DNA of 45,793 nt, from assembly GCA_001462235.1 (NCBI GenBank), contig LIUI01000030.1, forward strand, positions 1 to 45,793. The letters run 5' to 3'. Within the stretch, counting starts at the first letter, position 1. Each line of letters begins with the position of its first letter. Source of the stretch: Fibrobacteria bacterium GUT307. Its GTDB lineage: Bacteria; Fibrobacterota; Fibrobacteria; Fibrobacterales; Fibrobacteraceae. Positions 1 through 8,577 of the stretch are shown here, in pieces. The position numbers and the translations under genes were made by a program. The notes beneath the pieces are model-generated. The model worked only from the letters and a program-made list of their open reading frames with translations. It was not told where the DNA came from and searched no databases.

Positions 1-102
1 TATTTGGAAAAAGGGTGCAATATTTTCAAAATAGGCGTTGTGTTTGGGGAAAAAGAGAGGAATATAAAAGAATGGAAATTGGGAAATCTTAACCTTGGCT
101 AG
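1..102 (+). CDS. C-terminal end (5' cut by window) of a probable AAA-ATPase/PD-(D/E)XK (DUF1703-like) protein
   Basis: Frame open from base 1: YLEKGCNIFKIGVVFGEKERNIKEWKLGNLNLG*, resembling the 'KIGVxFxxxxRNIxEW' C-terminus of DUF1703-type proteins. Not in the ORF track because no start codon is visible. Confidence 0.5.
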   Translation, partial: YLEKGCNIFKIGVVFGEKERNIKEWKLGNLNLG

Positions 103-154
103 GTGAAAATTACTATATTACAGCTGTAAAAGTGTTAATGTTGGAGTTTTTTCA

Positions 155-1471
155 ATGGAAAGAAGTGTTATAAGCCACTTGCAGGAATGGCAAAAAGACA
201 AAAATAAAAAGCCTTTGTTGCTGGAAGGGGCACGACAAACAGGGAAAACCTGGCTTATGAAAGAATTTGGCAAACGCTATTACAAAAATTTTGTTTATTT
301 CAATTTTGACGACAATAAAAAATTATGGGCGGTTTTTGAGCATGATTTGGATTCGGCAAGGATAATCAGAGAATTAGAGCTACACAGCAGCCAAAAAATA
401 ATTCCGAGAGAAACTCTTATAATTTTTGACGAAATTCAGGAGTGCAACCGCGCTCTTGTGAGTTTAAAGTATTTTTGCGAAAACGCCCCTGAATATCATA
501 TAATTTCGGCAGGTAGCTTGCTTGGTGTTGCTATTCACAGTGGCAACTCTTTTCCTGTGGGCAAGGTAAATACCATAAAACTCTACCCCATGAGTTTTGC
601 TGAATTCTTGCAAGCTACGGGAGAAACAAGGCTAAAAGAAATACTCCGTGAAAAAAGATTTGATATGTTGCATATTTTGTCTAAAATTTTAGAAGAAAAA
701 TTGAAGTATTACTATTTTGTTGGCGGGATGCCTGCGGCTGTGCAAAGTTTTATTGAAACCGGAGATTTGCAAAAAATTCGCAAAATTCAAAAAGACATCT
801 TAGCCAACTACGAACAGGATTTCTCAAAGCATATAAATGCTCCGGATATTCCAAAGGTTGGCGCAGTTTGGAAAAGCATTCCGTTGCAGCTGGCAAAGGA
901 AAACAAGCAGTTTGTTTACAGAGAAATCAAGCACGGTGCAAGAGCCGCCCAATTTGAATTTGCGTTTTATTGGCTTGAGCGGGTTGGGCTTATATATAAA
1001 GTCCATAAGGTAGAAACGCCTAATATGCCGCTTATGGCGTATCAAAAAGAAGCTTTCAAAGTGTTTATGCTAGATATAGGCTTGTTATCTGCGCAGGTTG
1101 GTCTCACTATTGAAAATTTGGCTAACCCTAATGCAGAAGTATTTAATCATTTTAGAGGTGCTTTAACGGAGCAATTTGTTTTACAGGAGTTAAAAACAAC
1201 TGAAGAAAGCCCTGTGATTTGCTATTGGGCAAACGACAATAGAAAAGGCGTAGCAGAAGTAGATTTCCTTTTGCAATGCAAGGATAATATTATTCCTTTG
1301 GAAGCAAAATCGAGTATAAACTTAAAAGCCAAAAGCTTAAAAGCGTATATGGATTATTTCAATCCCAAAATAGCAATAAGAACTTCGCTTGCAAACTACA
1401 AAAAACATGACACCCTGCTTGACATACCGCTTTACGCTTTAGCTGGCTATATTGATTTTAACCTTGTCTAG
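155..1471 (+). CDS. AAA_14/DUF4143-type ATPase with C-terminal PD-(D/E)XK-like domain
   Basis: Walker A-like LLLEGARQTGKTWLMKEF; Walker B LIIFDEIQE; DUF4143-like C-terminus with EVDFLLQ...IPLEAKSS. Confidence 0.88.
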   Translation: MERSVISHLQEWQKDKNKKPLLLEGARQTGKTWLMKEFGKRYYKNFVYFNFDDNKKLWAVFEHDLDSARIIRELELHSSQKIIPRETLIIFDEIQECNRALVSLKYFCENAPEYHIISAGSLLGVAIHSGNSFPVGKVNTIKLYPMSFAEFLQATGETRLKEILREKRFDMLHILSKILEEKLKYYYFVGGMPAAVQSFIETGDLQKIRKIQKDILANYEQDFSKHINAPDIPKVGAVWKSIPLQLAKENKQFVYREIKHGARAAQFEFAFYWLERVGLIYKVHKVETPNMPLMAYQKEAFKVFMLDIGLLSAQVGLTIENLANPNAEVFNHFRGALTEQFVLQELKTTEESPVICYWANDNRKGVAEVDFLLQCKDNIIPLEAKSSINLKAKSLKAYMDYFNPKIAIRTSLANYKKHDTLLDIPLYALAGYIDFNLV

Positions 1472-1596
1472 GTGCAGCCATGTATTGCGGCACACGTCAA
1501 CAGTAGTTTGCAAAATGATTTTTTGAATTTTTTTTATCTATATTTACATATAATGTTATTATATTTGTAGTGAATGATTTTAAAAAGGAGTTTTTT

Positions 1597-2316
1597 ATGA
1601 CATTTGAAGAAGTTTGGTGCATAGTACAGGAAACCTCTCTGCAAATGAAAGAAACGGACCGCAAAATAGCGGAGTTGGCCAAAAATGGCGAGGAAACGGA
1701 CCGCAAAATAGCGGAATTGGCCAAAAATGGCGAGGAAACCGACCGCAAGATAGCGGAGGTATCTGAACAGCAGAAGGAAACCAGCAAGCAACTGAAAGAA
1801 ATCAGCCGCATAGTGGCCGACCACTCAAAACAGATAGCCGATCAATCAAAGCAGATAGCCGATCAGTCAAAGCAGATAGCCGACCAGTCAAAACAGATAG
1901 GCGGAATAGACGACAATACCGGGCGCCACGCAGAACAGTTTTTTCAGAATGTGTTTGCAGAGAACAAGGTCTTTGGCGGCATTGAGTATGATGAGATAAT
2001 TCTGAATATGGCACATAAAGAAAGAGACGGCGAACGCGTAGAGTTTGATATTGTTTTGGAAAACGGAAAGGCGGTAGCCCTAATAGAAGTTAAGAACCGG
2101 ATTCGTTCTCATTTTGTGCAAAAGCTGGCGGAAAAAAGAGTTAAAAAATTCCGCGAGTATTTCCCGAGATACAAAGATTACGATGTTTACCTTGGCATAG
2201 CTGGCTTTTCTCTTGACAAAGCCGTTTTGGAGATGGCCAGGAAGTATGGCGTGGGTATAATAAGGCAGGTAGGCAAGGGCATAGAGATGAAGGAAGGGCG
2301 GCTTAAGAAATATTAG
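1597..2316 (+). CDS. Coiled-coil protein with C-terminal PD-(D/E)XK-like nuclease-fold domain (DUF3782-like)
   Basis: Track ORF 1570-2316; ATG at 1597 follows AAAAGGAG. Tandem 14-aa and 7-aa repeats, then VEFDIVLENGKAVALIEVKN. Confidence 0.75.
   Translation: MTFEEVWCIVQETSLQMKETDRKIAELAKNGEETDRKIAELAKNGEETDRKIAEVSEQQKETSKQLKEISRIVADHSKQIADQSKQIADQSKQIADQSKQIGGIDDNTGRHAEQFFQNVFAENKVFGGIEYDEIILNMAHKERDGERVEFDIVLENGKAVALIEVKNRIRSHFVQKLAEKRVKKFREYFPRYKDYDVYLGIAGFSLDKAVLEMARKYGVGIIRQVGKGIEMKEGRLKKY
1648..1902 (+). repeat. In-frame tandem repeats: about 42-bp units (ETDRKIAELAKNGE) x3, then 21-bp units (QIADQSK) x4
   Basis: Read directly; multiples of 21 bp, i.e. heptads of a coiled coil. Confidence 0.85.
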
Positions 2317-2321
2317 GAAAT

Positions 2322-2429
2322 TCAATTAACGGCTGCTTGTGCCAAAACCTCATTCACAAAACGTTGGTATGGTTTGTGCTGTGCTTCTGCTTTTTTCTTA
2401 AGACCCTCGACAACGGACTGAACAATTTT
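2322..2429 (-). pseudogene. Possible C-terminal remnant of a small RHH/CopG-like antitoxin
   Basis: Minus-strand frame between two stops reads KIVQSVVEGLKKKAEAQHKPYQRFVNEVLAQAAVN*, with no start codon; 'KPYQRFVNEVL' resembles the end of CopG-like antitoxins. Confidence 0.35.
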
Positions 2430-2443
2430 CTATATTAACAATC

Positions 2444-3175
2444 ATGAGCGCGGGATTAAATGCAGAAGCCGTTTTAGCCTCTATAATAGAGCTGCGAGAC
2501 GGCATGGCAAAAGAAACCTCCGATTTGCGAGCCAGCATAGCAGAATTGCGAGACGGCATGGCAAAAGAAACCTCCGATTTGCGAGCCAGCATAGCAGAAT
2601 TGCGAGAAGAAACAAAGCAGGCTAATGCCGAATTGCGAACCAGCATGGCAAAAGAAACCTCCGATTTGCGAGCCAGCATAGTTGGGTTGCAAGCCAGCAT
2701 AAGAGACCAGGGGAAACGCATAGACATGAACACTAGTTCTGTGGGTTCGCTTGTGCATAAACTGGGCGGTATTGTTGAAAGCATAGTTATACCCGGCATA
2801 GTTGAAAAATTCAATGAAAAAGGCTTTGGCTTCGATTCCGTATCCACCAATGTTGAATTCTTCAACGAAGATAAAACCGCCAACGTAGCAGAGGTGGATG
2901 CCCTGCTAGAAAATGGCAGTTTTGTGATAGCCGTTGAAGCAAAGACAGACATGAGAGTTGGTGATGTTGATGACCACATAAAGCGTCTGGATGCGTTGCG
3001 TAAAATTTCAAGATTCAACGGCAAAAAGATATATGGTGCTTTTGCCACTGCAGTGGCAAGAAAACATCCGGTCAATTATGCATTGGAACAAGGCATCTAT
3101 GTTCTTCAACAGCCCGATGTCATGGGCGTGAAGATACTTGACTTTCCAAAAGGGCACACAGCTAGAGCGTGGTGA
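2444..3175 (+). CDS. Coiled-coil protein with C-terminal PD-(D/E)XK-like domain (same architecture as 1597-2316)
   Basis: 18-aa repeats (ELRDGMAKETSDLRASIA), then AEVDALLENGSFVIAVEAKTDM. Confidence 0.75.
   Translation: MSAGLNAEAVLASIIELRDGMAKETSDLRASIAELRDGMAKETSDLRASIAELREETKQANAELRTSMAKETSDLRASIVGLQASIRDQGKRIDMNTSSVGSLVHKLGGIVESIVIPGIVEKFNEKGFGFDSVSTNVEFFNEDKTANVAEVDALLENGSFVIAVEAKTDMRVGDVDDHIKRLDALRKISRFNGKKIYGAFATAVARKHPVNYALEQGIYVLQQPDVMGVKILDFPKGHTARAW
2490..2690 (+). repeat. In-frame tandem repeat, about 54-bp units, with partial copies
   Basis: 'ggcatggcaaaagaaacctccgatttgcgagccagcatagcagaattgcgag' recurs with near-identical units. Confidence 0.85.
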
Positions 3176-3319
3176 ATTTGGCATTTTAGGGGATATCGCA
3201 GTTTAGACAATAAAAATCACAAAAAAATGTAAAAAAACTCATGAAAATGTAATTTTTGTGTCTATTTTGCGGTTTTTTATATATATTTATATATTAAGAA
3301 CCTTAAAACGGAGTTTTTT

Positions 3320-4543
3320 ATGAATAAAATCCAGAAAGTTGGCATAGCTATGGCTGTAGCCTGTAGCATGTCTTTTGCAGATGATCCAATGTGGACTGCA
3401 GATGGTTATGCTGGGATAGTAGCGTTCCCATGGGTAGTTGAATGCATGACTGGTCCCGATTTTGACGAAACCGATCCAGATGACCCATGCTACAAAGACC
3501 AAGGCGGTTGGTGGTTTGGTTATGTAACCAACAAATCTACTCCCGGGCAGACGCGTTCCGATTGCAAAGATGGATATAATAGAGATGGCGAAAAGAGCTC
3601 TACTACAAATAAGGTAGAAGCTAAAATTGGCGGGCAGTGGATAACCTTTATTGGGCCAGATAACGATAATTGCGAGGGGCCTCCAATAACAGATATTGAA
3701 AATGGAGAAAGTCTTTTAGAAGATGGCTTTCTTGAAGTTAACCTTCTAGCTGAAGGTGGTGATAGACGCCCGGATGACGAAGTCTATGACGTATCCATGG
3801 CAGCCCTTGCCGTTAATCTTAGCGGAGATGGGACAGTAGATAGGGATATTGATGCATTGGGATATGGTGGCATTTGCCTAACATACGAAACTGACTACGA
3901 AGCCAATGGACCAGCAGATAGGGAGTTTGAGCAGGGTTTACAGCTTGAGCTTGGCTGGAACGAGGACCTGGGTGGCGGAACCAAGCTCGAAGAGGATGAA
4001 GTTTACGATATCTGGTATGCCGAAATTCCGGGTTCTACCGAAAAGATAACTAAAAAATTCGCTTGGGCTTCCGATTTATCTCAAGAAAATGCTGCTGCCC
4101 GTTACTCTCCAAATTTTAGCGGAGATTTTAGGCAGGACAATTATTCTGCCCAACTTAGGCCCCTATCAAAAGCCGTAAAAGAGATGCGTGCTGTTAAAAT
4201 TCGCATAAAGCAATACGCCAACATAGGCACCGTAAACTTTAAGCTCCATGCGTTTAGCTTTGCCCCTAAGAGCGGGCCTTGCCCGGAAGTAGGCGGAACT
4301 CCCATTATTTCTAAGGGTGCGGTTCCAAAAACAAATCTGGGCTTAAGCCTTAGCGGTAAAATGCTTTCTATCAATAATCTATCAAAACCCGCTCCTGTTC
4401 AAGTTATAAATTTGTACGGTGCAGTTGTCCAAAGCCAAGTCTATACGCCCGGCACTAAAATGAACTTGAACAACCTCCCAACCGGAGTTTACATGGTTCG
4501 CGTTCCATCCAGTGGCTATACCGGCAAAATCATGGTTAAATAA
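3320..4543 (+). CDS. Secreted protein with T9SS-like C-terminal sorting tail
   Basis: Signal peptide MNKIQKVGIAMAVACSMSFA; C-term VQVINLYGAVVQSQVY...NNLPTGVYMVRVPSSGYTGKIMVK; upstream ACGGAG. Confidence 0.8.
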   Translation: MNKIQKVGIAMAVACSMSFADDPMWTADGYAGIVAFPWVVECMTGPDFDETDPDDPCYKDQGGWWFGYVTNKSTPGQTRSDCKDGYNRDGEKSSTTNKVEAKIGGQWITFIGPDNDNCEGPPITDIENGESLLEDGFLEVNLLAEGGDRRPDDEVYDVSMAALAVNLSGDGTVDRDIDALGYGGICLTYETDYEANGPADREFEQGLQLELGWNEDLGGGTKLEEDEVYDIWYAEIPGSTEKITKKFAWASDLSQENAAARYSPNFSGDFRQDNYSAQLRPLSKAVKEMRAVKIRIKQYANIGTVNFKLHAFSFAPKSGPCPEVGGTPIISKGAVPKTNLGLSLSGKMLSINNLSKPAPVQVINLYGAVVQSQVYTPGTKMNLNNLPTGVYMVRVPSSGYTGKIMVK

Positions 4544-4560
4544 ATTTATTGTTTCAAAAA

Positions 4561-4594
4561 AAACACCCCCGTTTAAAAGCGGGGGTGTTTTTTT
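4561..4594 (+). terminator. Rho-independent terminator, probably bidirectional
   Basis: aaacacccccg-tttaaaag-cgggggtgttt followed by a T run; lies between convergent genes. Confidence 0.88.
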
Positions 4595-5012
4595 ATTTTG
4601 TCTTATTGCTCACGCCTTTGATTGCAGCGGTCATTATAGTTGCAAAACCGCCAGCTACAACCAAATAAGCTATATTTGAAAGCCCAAGCAACCCAAGCAA
4701 AATAGACACACCTAGTATAATTATCACCATAACGAGTATAATTATCTGAGCTCGAAAATCGTATTTTGAACCTTTTTCAATGGCTATTCGCACGGTTTCT
4801 GCCTCATGCTGTTTTCTGCTCATGTTTTGGGCTAGAATGTCAAGTTCTTTATCCGCTCTATCCATTGACTTTTCTGCCATTTTAACTATTCTCTCTGGAA
4901 GAGAGGGATCTAGTTTTTTGAAACGTTCCATCATTTCTGGTGGTGGAATAACGCCTTGGTATGAAAAGGCTTGTAACGTAGTGGTCTGTTTAGTTTGCAG
5001 ATTTGTAGCCAT
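4593..5012 (-). CDS. DUF2335-like small membrane protein
   Basis: PPPEMMERFKKLDPSLPERIVKMAE...HEAETVRIAIEKG plus two C-terminal TM segments; minus-strand GGAG before ATG. Confidence 0.7.
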   Translation of the reverse strand: MATNLQTKQTTTLQAFSYQGVIPPPEMMERFKKLDPSLPERIVKMAEKSMDRADKELDILAQNMSRKQHEAETVRIAIEKGSKYDFRAQIIILVMVIIILGVSILLGLLGLSNIAYLVVAGGFATIMTAAIKGVSNKTK

Positions 5013-5205
5013 ACTCCTTCTCTACTTCTCCAACCGCTTCCCACATGCGAGTGCCTACATCTTCCCATGCTGCCCGCATTATCTCGGCAGGAGTTCTTGC
5101 CTTGCTGAAAGGGAGTGGTTCGTCTTCAAACTTTGGCATTTCCATTGTAGGTGCAAAGGAAAGGGACCTTGCACCGCTGGCTAGCATATTGAAAAACTTA
5201 TCCAT
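4990..5205 (-). CDS. Small hypothetical protein overlapping the DUF2335-like gene by 23 bp
   Basis: Preferred start MDKFFNML at 5205 (track start 5220), 6 nt downstream of a TATATT box on the minus strand. Confidence 0.5.
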   Translation of the reverse strand: MDKFFNMLASGARSLSFAPTMEMPKFEDEPLPFSKARTPAEIMRAAWEDVGTRMWEAVGEVEKEYGYKSAN

Positions 5206-5223
5206 ACTTCTAATATACAAAAT

Positions 5224-6171
5224 TTATTGCTCCGCTCTGCCTTTTATATAATCAATAGCAAGGGATCCTGTATTATTTGTGGCATTTTTGGAATCGAACT
5301 CCACAATCCATAGGAATTTTTTTACCCTGGATAAATCAAAGGGAGTAGCCTCTAATGTACCCATGCCTTCAAAATCGCTAAAAGAAATATCTATTTCTTT
5401 ATAATCTGGGGATGCTTCCACTTTTACAAACCAAAAATCTTCATCGCTTTCTGCGGCACGGAATTCATGGGCACCACCCTCATACCTGTAAAAGAATTCT
5501 TTTGTTCCTGCTATAGCGCTTATGTCCTTTTCGCCTTCTCCAACATCAAAACCCAGCGCGGCTTGGTCGCCTGCCGCTTGCAAATTGTATCCCTCTAGTT
5601 TAATGGCTCTGGATATAGAAGTAGTGCTAGGTACAGTAAAACCGTCAATTTTATAGTGAAGAGGTGAATATTGGTTTGTTAATTGGTTTTGCAAAATTGC
5701 ATTTGAATTATCTAACCTGCATTTTTCAGGTGGTGCTTTTGTTTGCTCGGTTGTTGGGCAATCCTCAGTGTTTTCTACATCCCAATAGTCTTCCAAATTT
5801 TCTTTTGCCCCACCCTTTAAGGTATAACCATAAGCAAAAGTTCCGAATATTGATGCCTTTCCATCAAAAAGAGCCACGTCCACTGTTTTTAGGGGAGGTG
5901 TAGCATCGGAACTGGAACTGCCGGGTTCCTCGCCAGAACTGGAACTGCCGGGTTCCTCGCTAGAACTGGAACTGCCGGGTTCCCCACCAGAACTGGAACT
6001 ACTAGGCCCCTCGCCAGAACTGCTAGAAATATCCAGCGAAGAACTTGAATTTTCGCCTCCTGTTGCGGAGGAGCTAGGCGTAGTAGCATTGTTATCAACG
6101 TCAATGTCATTATCGCCGGTGCAGGCAAACAACGCAAACACGGCACAAACCGCAGCTAATTTTTTGAACAT
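5224..6171 (-). CDS. Secreted lipoprotein with polyserine linker
   Basis: MFKKLAAVCAVFALFACTGDN lipobox; SSSSSGGEPGSSSSSEEPGSSSSGEEPG linker. ATG at 6171 gives a better signal peptide than the track start. Confidence 0.75.
   Translation of the reverse strand: MFKKLAAVCAVFALFACTGDNDIDVDNNATTPSSSATGGENSSSSLDISSSSGEGPSSSSSGGEPGSSSSSEEPGSSSSGEEPGSSSSDATPPLKTVDVALFDGKASIFGTFAYGYTLKGGAKENLEDYWDVENTEDCPTTEQTKAPPEKCRLDNSNAILQNQLTNQYSPLHYKIDGFTVPSTTSISRAIKLEGYNLQAAGDQAALGFDVGEGEKDISAIAGTKEFFYRYEGGAHEFRAAESDEDFWFVKVEASPDYKEIDISFSDFEGMGTLEATPFDLSRVKKFLWIVEFDSKNATNNTGSLAIDYIKGRAEQ
5905..6022 (-). repeat. About 30-bp tandem repeat encoding the Ser-rich linker
   Basis: Repeated 'gaactggaactgccgggttcctcgccaga' units. 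Confidence 0.8.
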
Positions 6172-6321
6172 GGCAATCTCCATTAGGGTATAAACCTTAA
6201 AAGATAGAAAATACAAACCGACAATAAACTGACAATAAAATATCACATAAAAATGCTTTTTTTGCTTTTATATCCCTTTTTTCTGAAAAAAATTCTATAT
6301 TTATTAAAAAGCGGGGTATCC

Positions 6322-8577
6322 ATGAAAATCACTCTTAATTTATCCGGAATAGCATTAGCATTCCTAATACTAGCCTCTACTGCCTTTGCCGGCCCCGTTA
6401 GCCATTATGGTGCCTTAAAGGTATGCGGCAGCGATATATGCGGTTCAATAAATGGAACTACATCTCATAAGGTTCTCTTAAAAGGCCCAAGCCTGTTTTG
6501 GAGCGATGGCTATGGTGCCCCCTTTTATAGGCAAGAGGTTGTTGATTGGTTTGTTGACGAAATGCAAATAGGCGTAATTCGCGCAGCAATGGCAATTCAG
6601 TTTTACTCAGAAAACAGTAGCCCAATAAATCAGTCTGGCGGAACACATGGTTATTTCTTTAACAAAGCCACCCAAAAAACCTTGATCAAAAAAGTGATAG
6701 ATGCCGCCATATTAAACGACATTTACGTAATAGTGGATTGGCACTCTCACAATGCCCACGTAGATTCCGAAAAGAATTTGGCAAAAGATTTTTTTGTGGA
6801 AATGGCAAACGAATACAAAAACGTTCCCAACATAATCTGGGAAGTGTATAACGAGCCTGTGGGTGCAGATGCAGGGCAAATAACTTCCTATTCTAACAAC
6901 ATTATTAACGCTTTAAGGAGCGCAAGCAACAATAATCTGGTTTTAGTAGGCAGTAATTTTTACAGCTCTAAACCTCGCGAGCAGGCGAGCAATATGAAAC
7001 CGGCAGAATCAAAAAATGTGGCTTTTACCTTTCATTTTTATGCAGGCACTCACCCACAAAGCGGAACCTATGGCACTTCTGCGGCAGGTACCAGAACAGA
7101 TGGCTATGCTATATTTGGAACCGAATGGGGAGCAGTTAATGCAGATGGTGCAGGCAATGTGAATACCTCAGAATCGGATAATTGGACAGAATGGATGGAT
7201 AACAACAATATAAGCAACTGCATGTGGAATGCAAGCACCGTAACCGAAAATGGCCAAACATCTGCCTTTTTTAAAAGCGGCACAAATCCCGGTACCATTT
7301 CAACGAGTGATATAAAGGATGGTGCAGGAAAATACTTTCAAACATATATGGGCAAAAACAAATGGATTGATAAAATACCAAGCAACCATCCCAGAGGCAA
7401 AGATATTACTGTGAGCGTAAGAGATGGGGAATCTGTTACCATAAGTTCCACCGATTTAAACCTAAGGGGCAATATCACAGAAGTTGACGAAGTGCCATTT
7501 GGCGAACTTTCAATTGCTTCGGATAAAAAAAGCATCACCTATAAAACTTCGGGAGCTGGTTCAAACGATCCTTCTATTCGCTTTACTTACAAGATTACCG
7601 AGGGCAGCGTTACCGTTAAAAGCAAAGTAATTATAAATATTACAAATAGACGGCCAATTTTGCCGCAAATCTCTCCCACAGCCGTGAGCCGCAGGGCACC
7701 AACTTCTTTTAGGCTAAATACAACTTTGGGTGCTAGGGATCCTTCCAGCAATGGAATTGAACTAAAGAGCGTTTCTGTTTCTCCTAGCAGTGCAGGTACA
7801 GCCACTATTACGTCTGGTAAAGACACCATAGTATTTACTCCGGCTTCTAATCTGAGCGATGCTGAGCTTACGGAAGCAACCCTTAACTACGAGGTTGCAA
7901 CCAAAGGCAGCGGCAGCACTAGCAATTCTGCCAGCCTTGATTTGCGCATTCAAAATATGCCGCCAACAATAACCGCTGTTTCAAACACAACCTGCTGCCA
8001 GCCAAACAGTGGACCAAATACAGCCGCATTTGGAATAGGAATGAAAAACTTTAACGCCAAAGATGCAGATGGCGATCAAATGAAGTTTGATACGGTTTAT
8101 TTAGATCCGCGATACCCCGGAACAATAGAGAGGGTAGCATTGGATTCCTTTGTTTATCATCCAGAAGCCGGCAAAACAGGCAAGGTTGCTTTTTTAGCTA
8201 TAGTATCGGACGGCAATGCGCAATCCAATGTTGGCAGAGCTAATTTAACCCTTACGGGCAGTGGCACGGAATTCACTATTACCGCACCTACGGAAATTCC
8301 GGGTACCACTCCTATTATTCCCGGTTCAAAGCTCGGTGCAATTGGTGCTATTGGCTTGAATTATAGTTTTGGCATGGTTGAGCTTTATTTTGCGCAAAGC
8401 GGGTTTGCAAAATTGGATGTTTATTCGCTCTCCGGCAAAAATATGGGAACATTGCTGAGCGGCTTTCAAAATGCAGGCTCAAGAATTTCTCTTAAAAACC
8501 TTAATCTGCAAAAAGGCGTTTATATTTTACGCTTAAAGCAAGGTTCTCAAGTTAAAACAATTAGGATTGTTAATTGA
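6322..8577 (+). CDS. GH5 endoglucanase with Ig-like modules and T9SS-like tail
   Basis: VIVDWHSHNAH, IIWEVYNEP (acid/base Glu), IFGTEWGAV (nucleophile Glu); C-term LDVYSLSGKNMG...LQKGVYILRLKQGSQVKTIRIVN. Start at MKITLNLS. Confidence 0.9.
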   Translation: MKITLNLSGIALAFLILASTAFAGPVSHYGALKVCGSDICGSINGTTSHKVLLKGPSLFWSDGYGAPFYRQEVVDWFVDEMQIGVIRAAMAIQFYSENSSPINQSGGTHGYFFNKATQKTLIKKVIDAAILNDIYVIVDWHSHNAHVDSEKNLAKDFFVEMANEYKNVPNIIWEVYNEPVGADAGQITSYSNNIINALRSASNNNLVLVGSNFYSSKPREQASNMKPAESKNVAFTFHFYAGTHPQSGTYGTSAAGTRTDGYAIFGTEWGAVNADGAGNVNTSESDNWTEWMDNNNISNCMWNASTVTENGQTSAFFKSGTNPGTISTSDIKDGAGKYFQTYMGKNKWIDKIPSNHPRGKDITVSVRDGESVTISSTDLNLRGNITEVDEVPFGELSIASDKKSITYKTSGAGSNDPSIRFTYKITEGSVTVKSKVIINITNRRPILPQISPTAVSRRAPTSFRLNTTLGARDPSSNGIELKSVSVSPSSAGTATITSGKDTIVFTPASNLSDAELTEATLNYEVATKGSGSTSNSASLDLRIQNMPPTITAVSNTTCCQPNSGPNTAAFGIGMKNFNAKDADGDQMKFDTVYLDPRYPGTIERVALDSFVYHPEAGKTGKVAFLAIVSDGNAQSNVGRANLTLTGSGTEFTITAPTEIPGTTPIIPGSKLGAIGAIGLNYSFGMVELYFAQSGFAKLDVYSLSGKNMGTLLSGFQNAGSRISLKNLNLQKGVYILRLKQGSQVKTIRIVN

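Noticed and set aside
88-1474. Short direct repeats 'aacctTGgctaggtg'/'aaccttgtctaggtg' flanking the DUF4143 ATPase as insertion-site duplications
   Set aside because: Both coincide with stop-codon contexts of coding sequences, are imperfect, and no transposase or terminal inverted repeats are seen.
1534-1824. Minus-strand ORFs over the first repeat region (1497-1811, 1534-1824, 1802-2014)
   Set aside because: Mirror images of in-frame repeats in a convincing plus-strand gene.
1648-2700. Possible CRISPR arrays
   Set aside because: Units are contiguous, multiples of 3/21 bp, and encode heptads in frame; no unique spacers.
2398-3075. Long minus-strand ORF (225 aa)
   Set aside because: Antisense to the repetitive coiled-coil/PD-(D/E)XK gene; low-complexity Ser/Arg/Ala translation, no coherent domain.
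5905-6022. Possible intergenic repeat array
   Set aside because: Encodes the Ser/Gly/Glu linker of a lipoprotein in frame.
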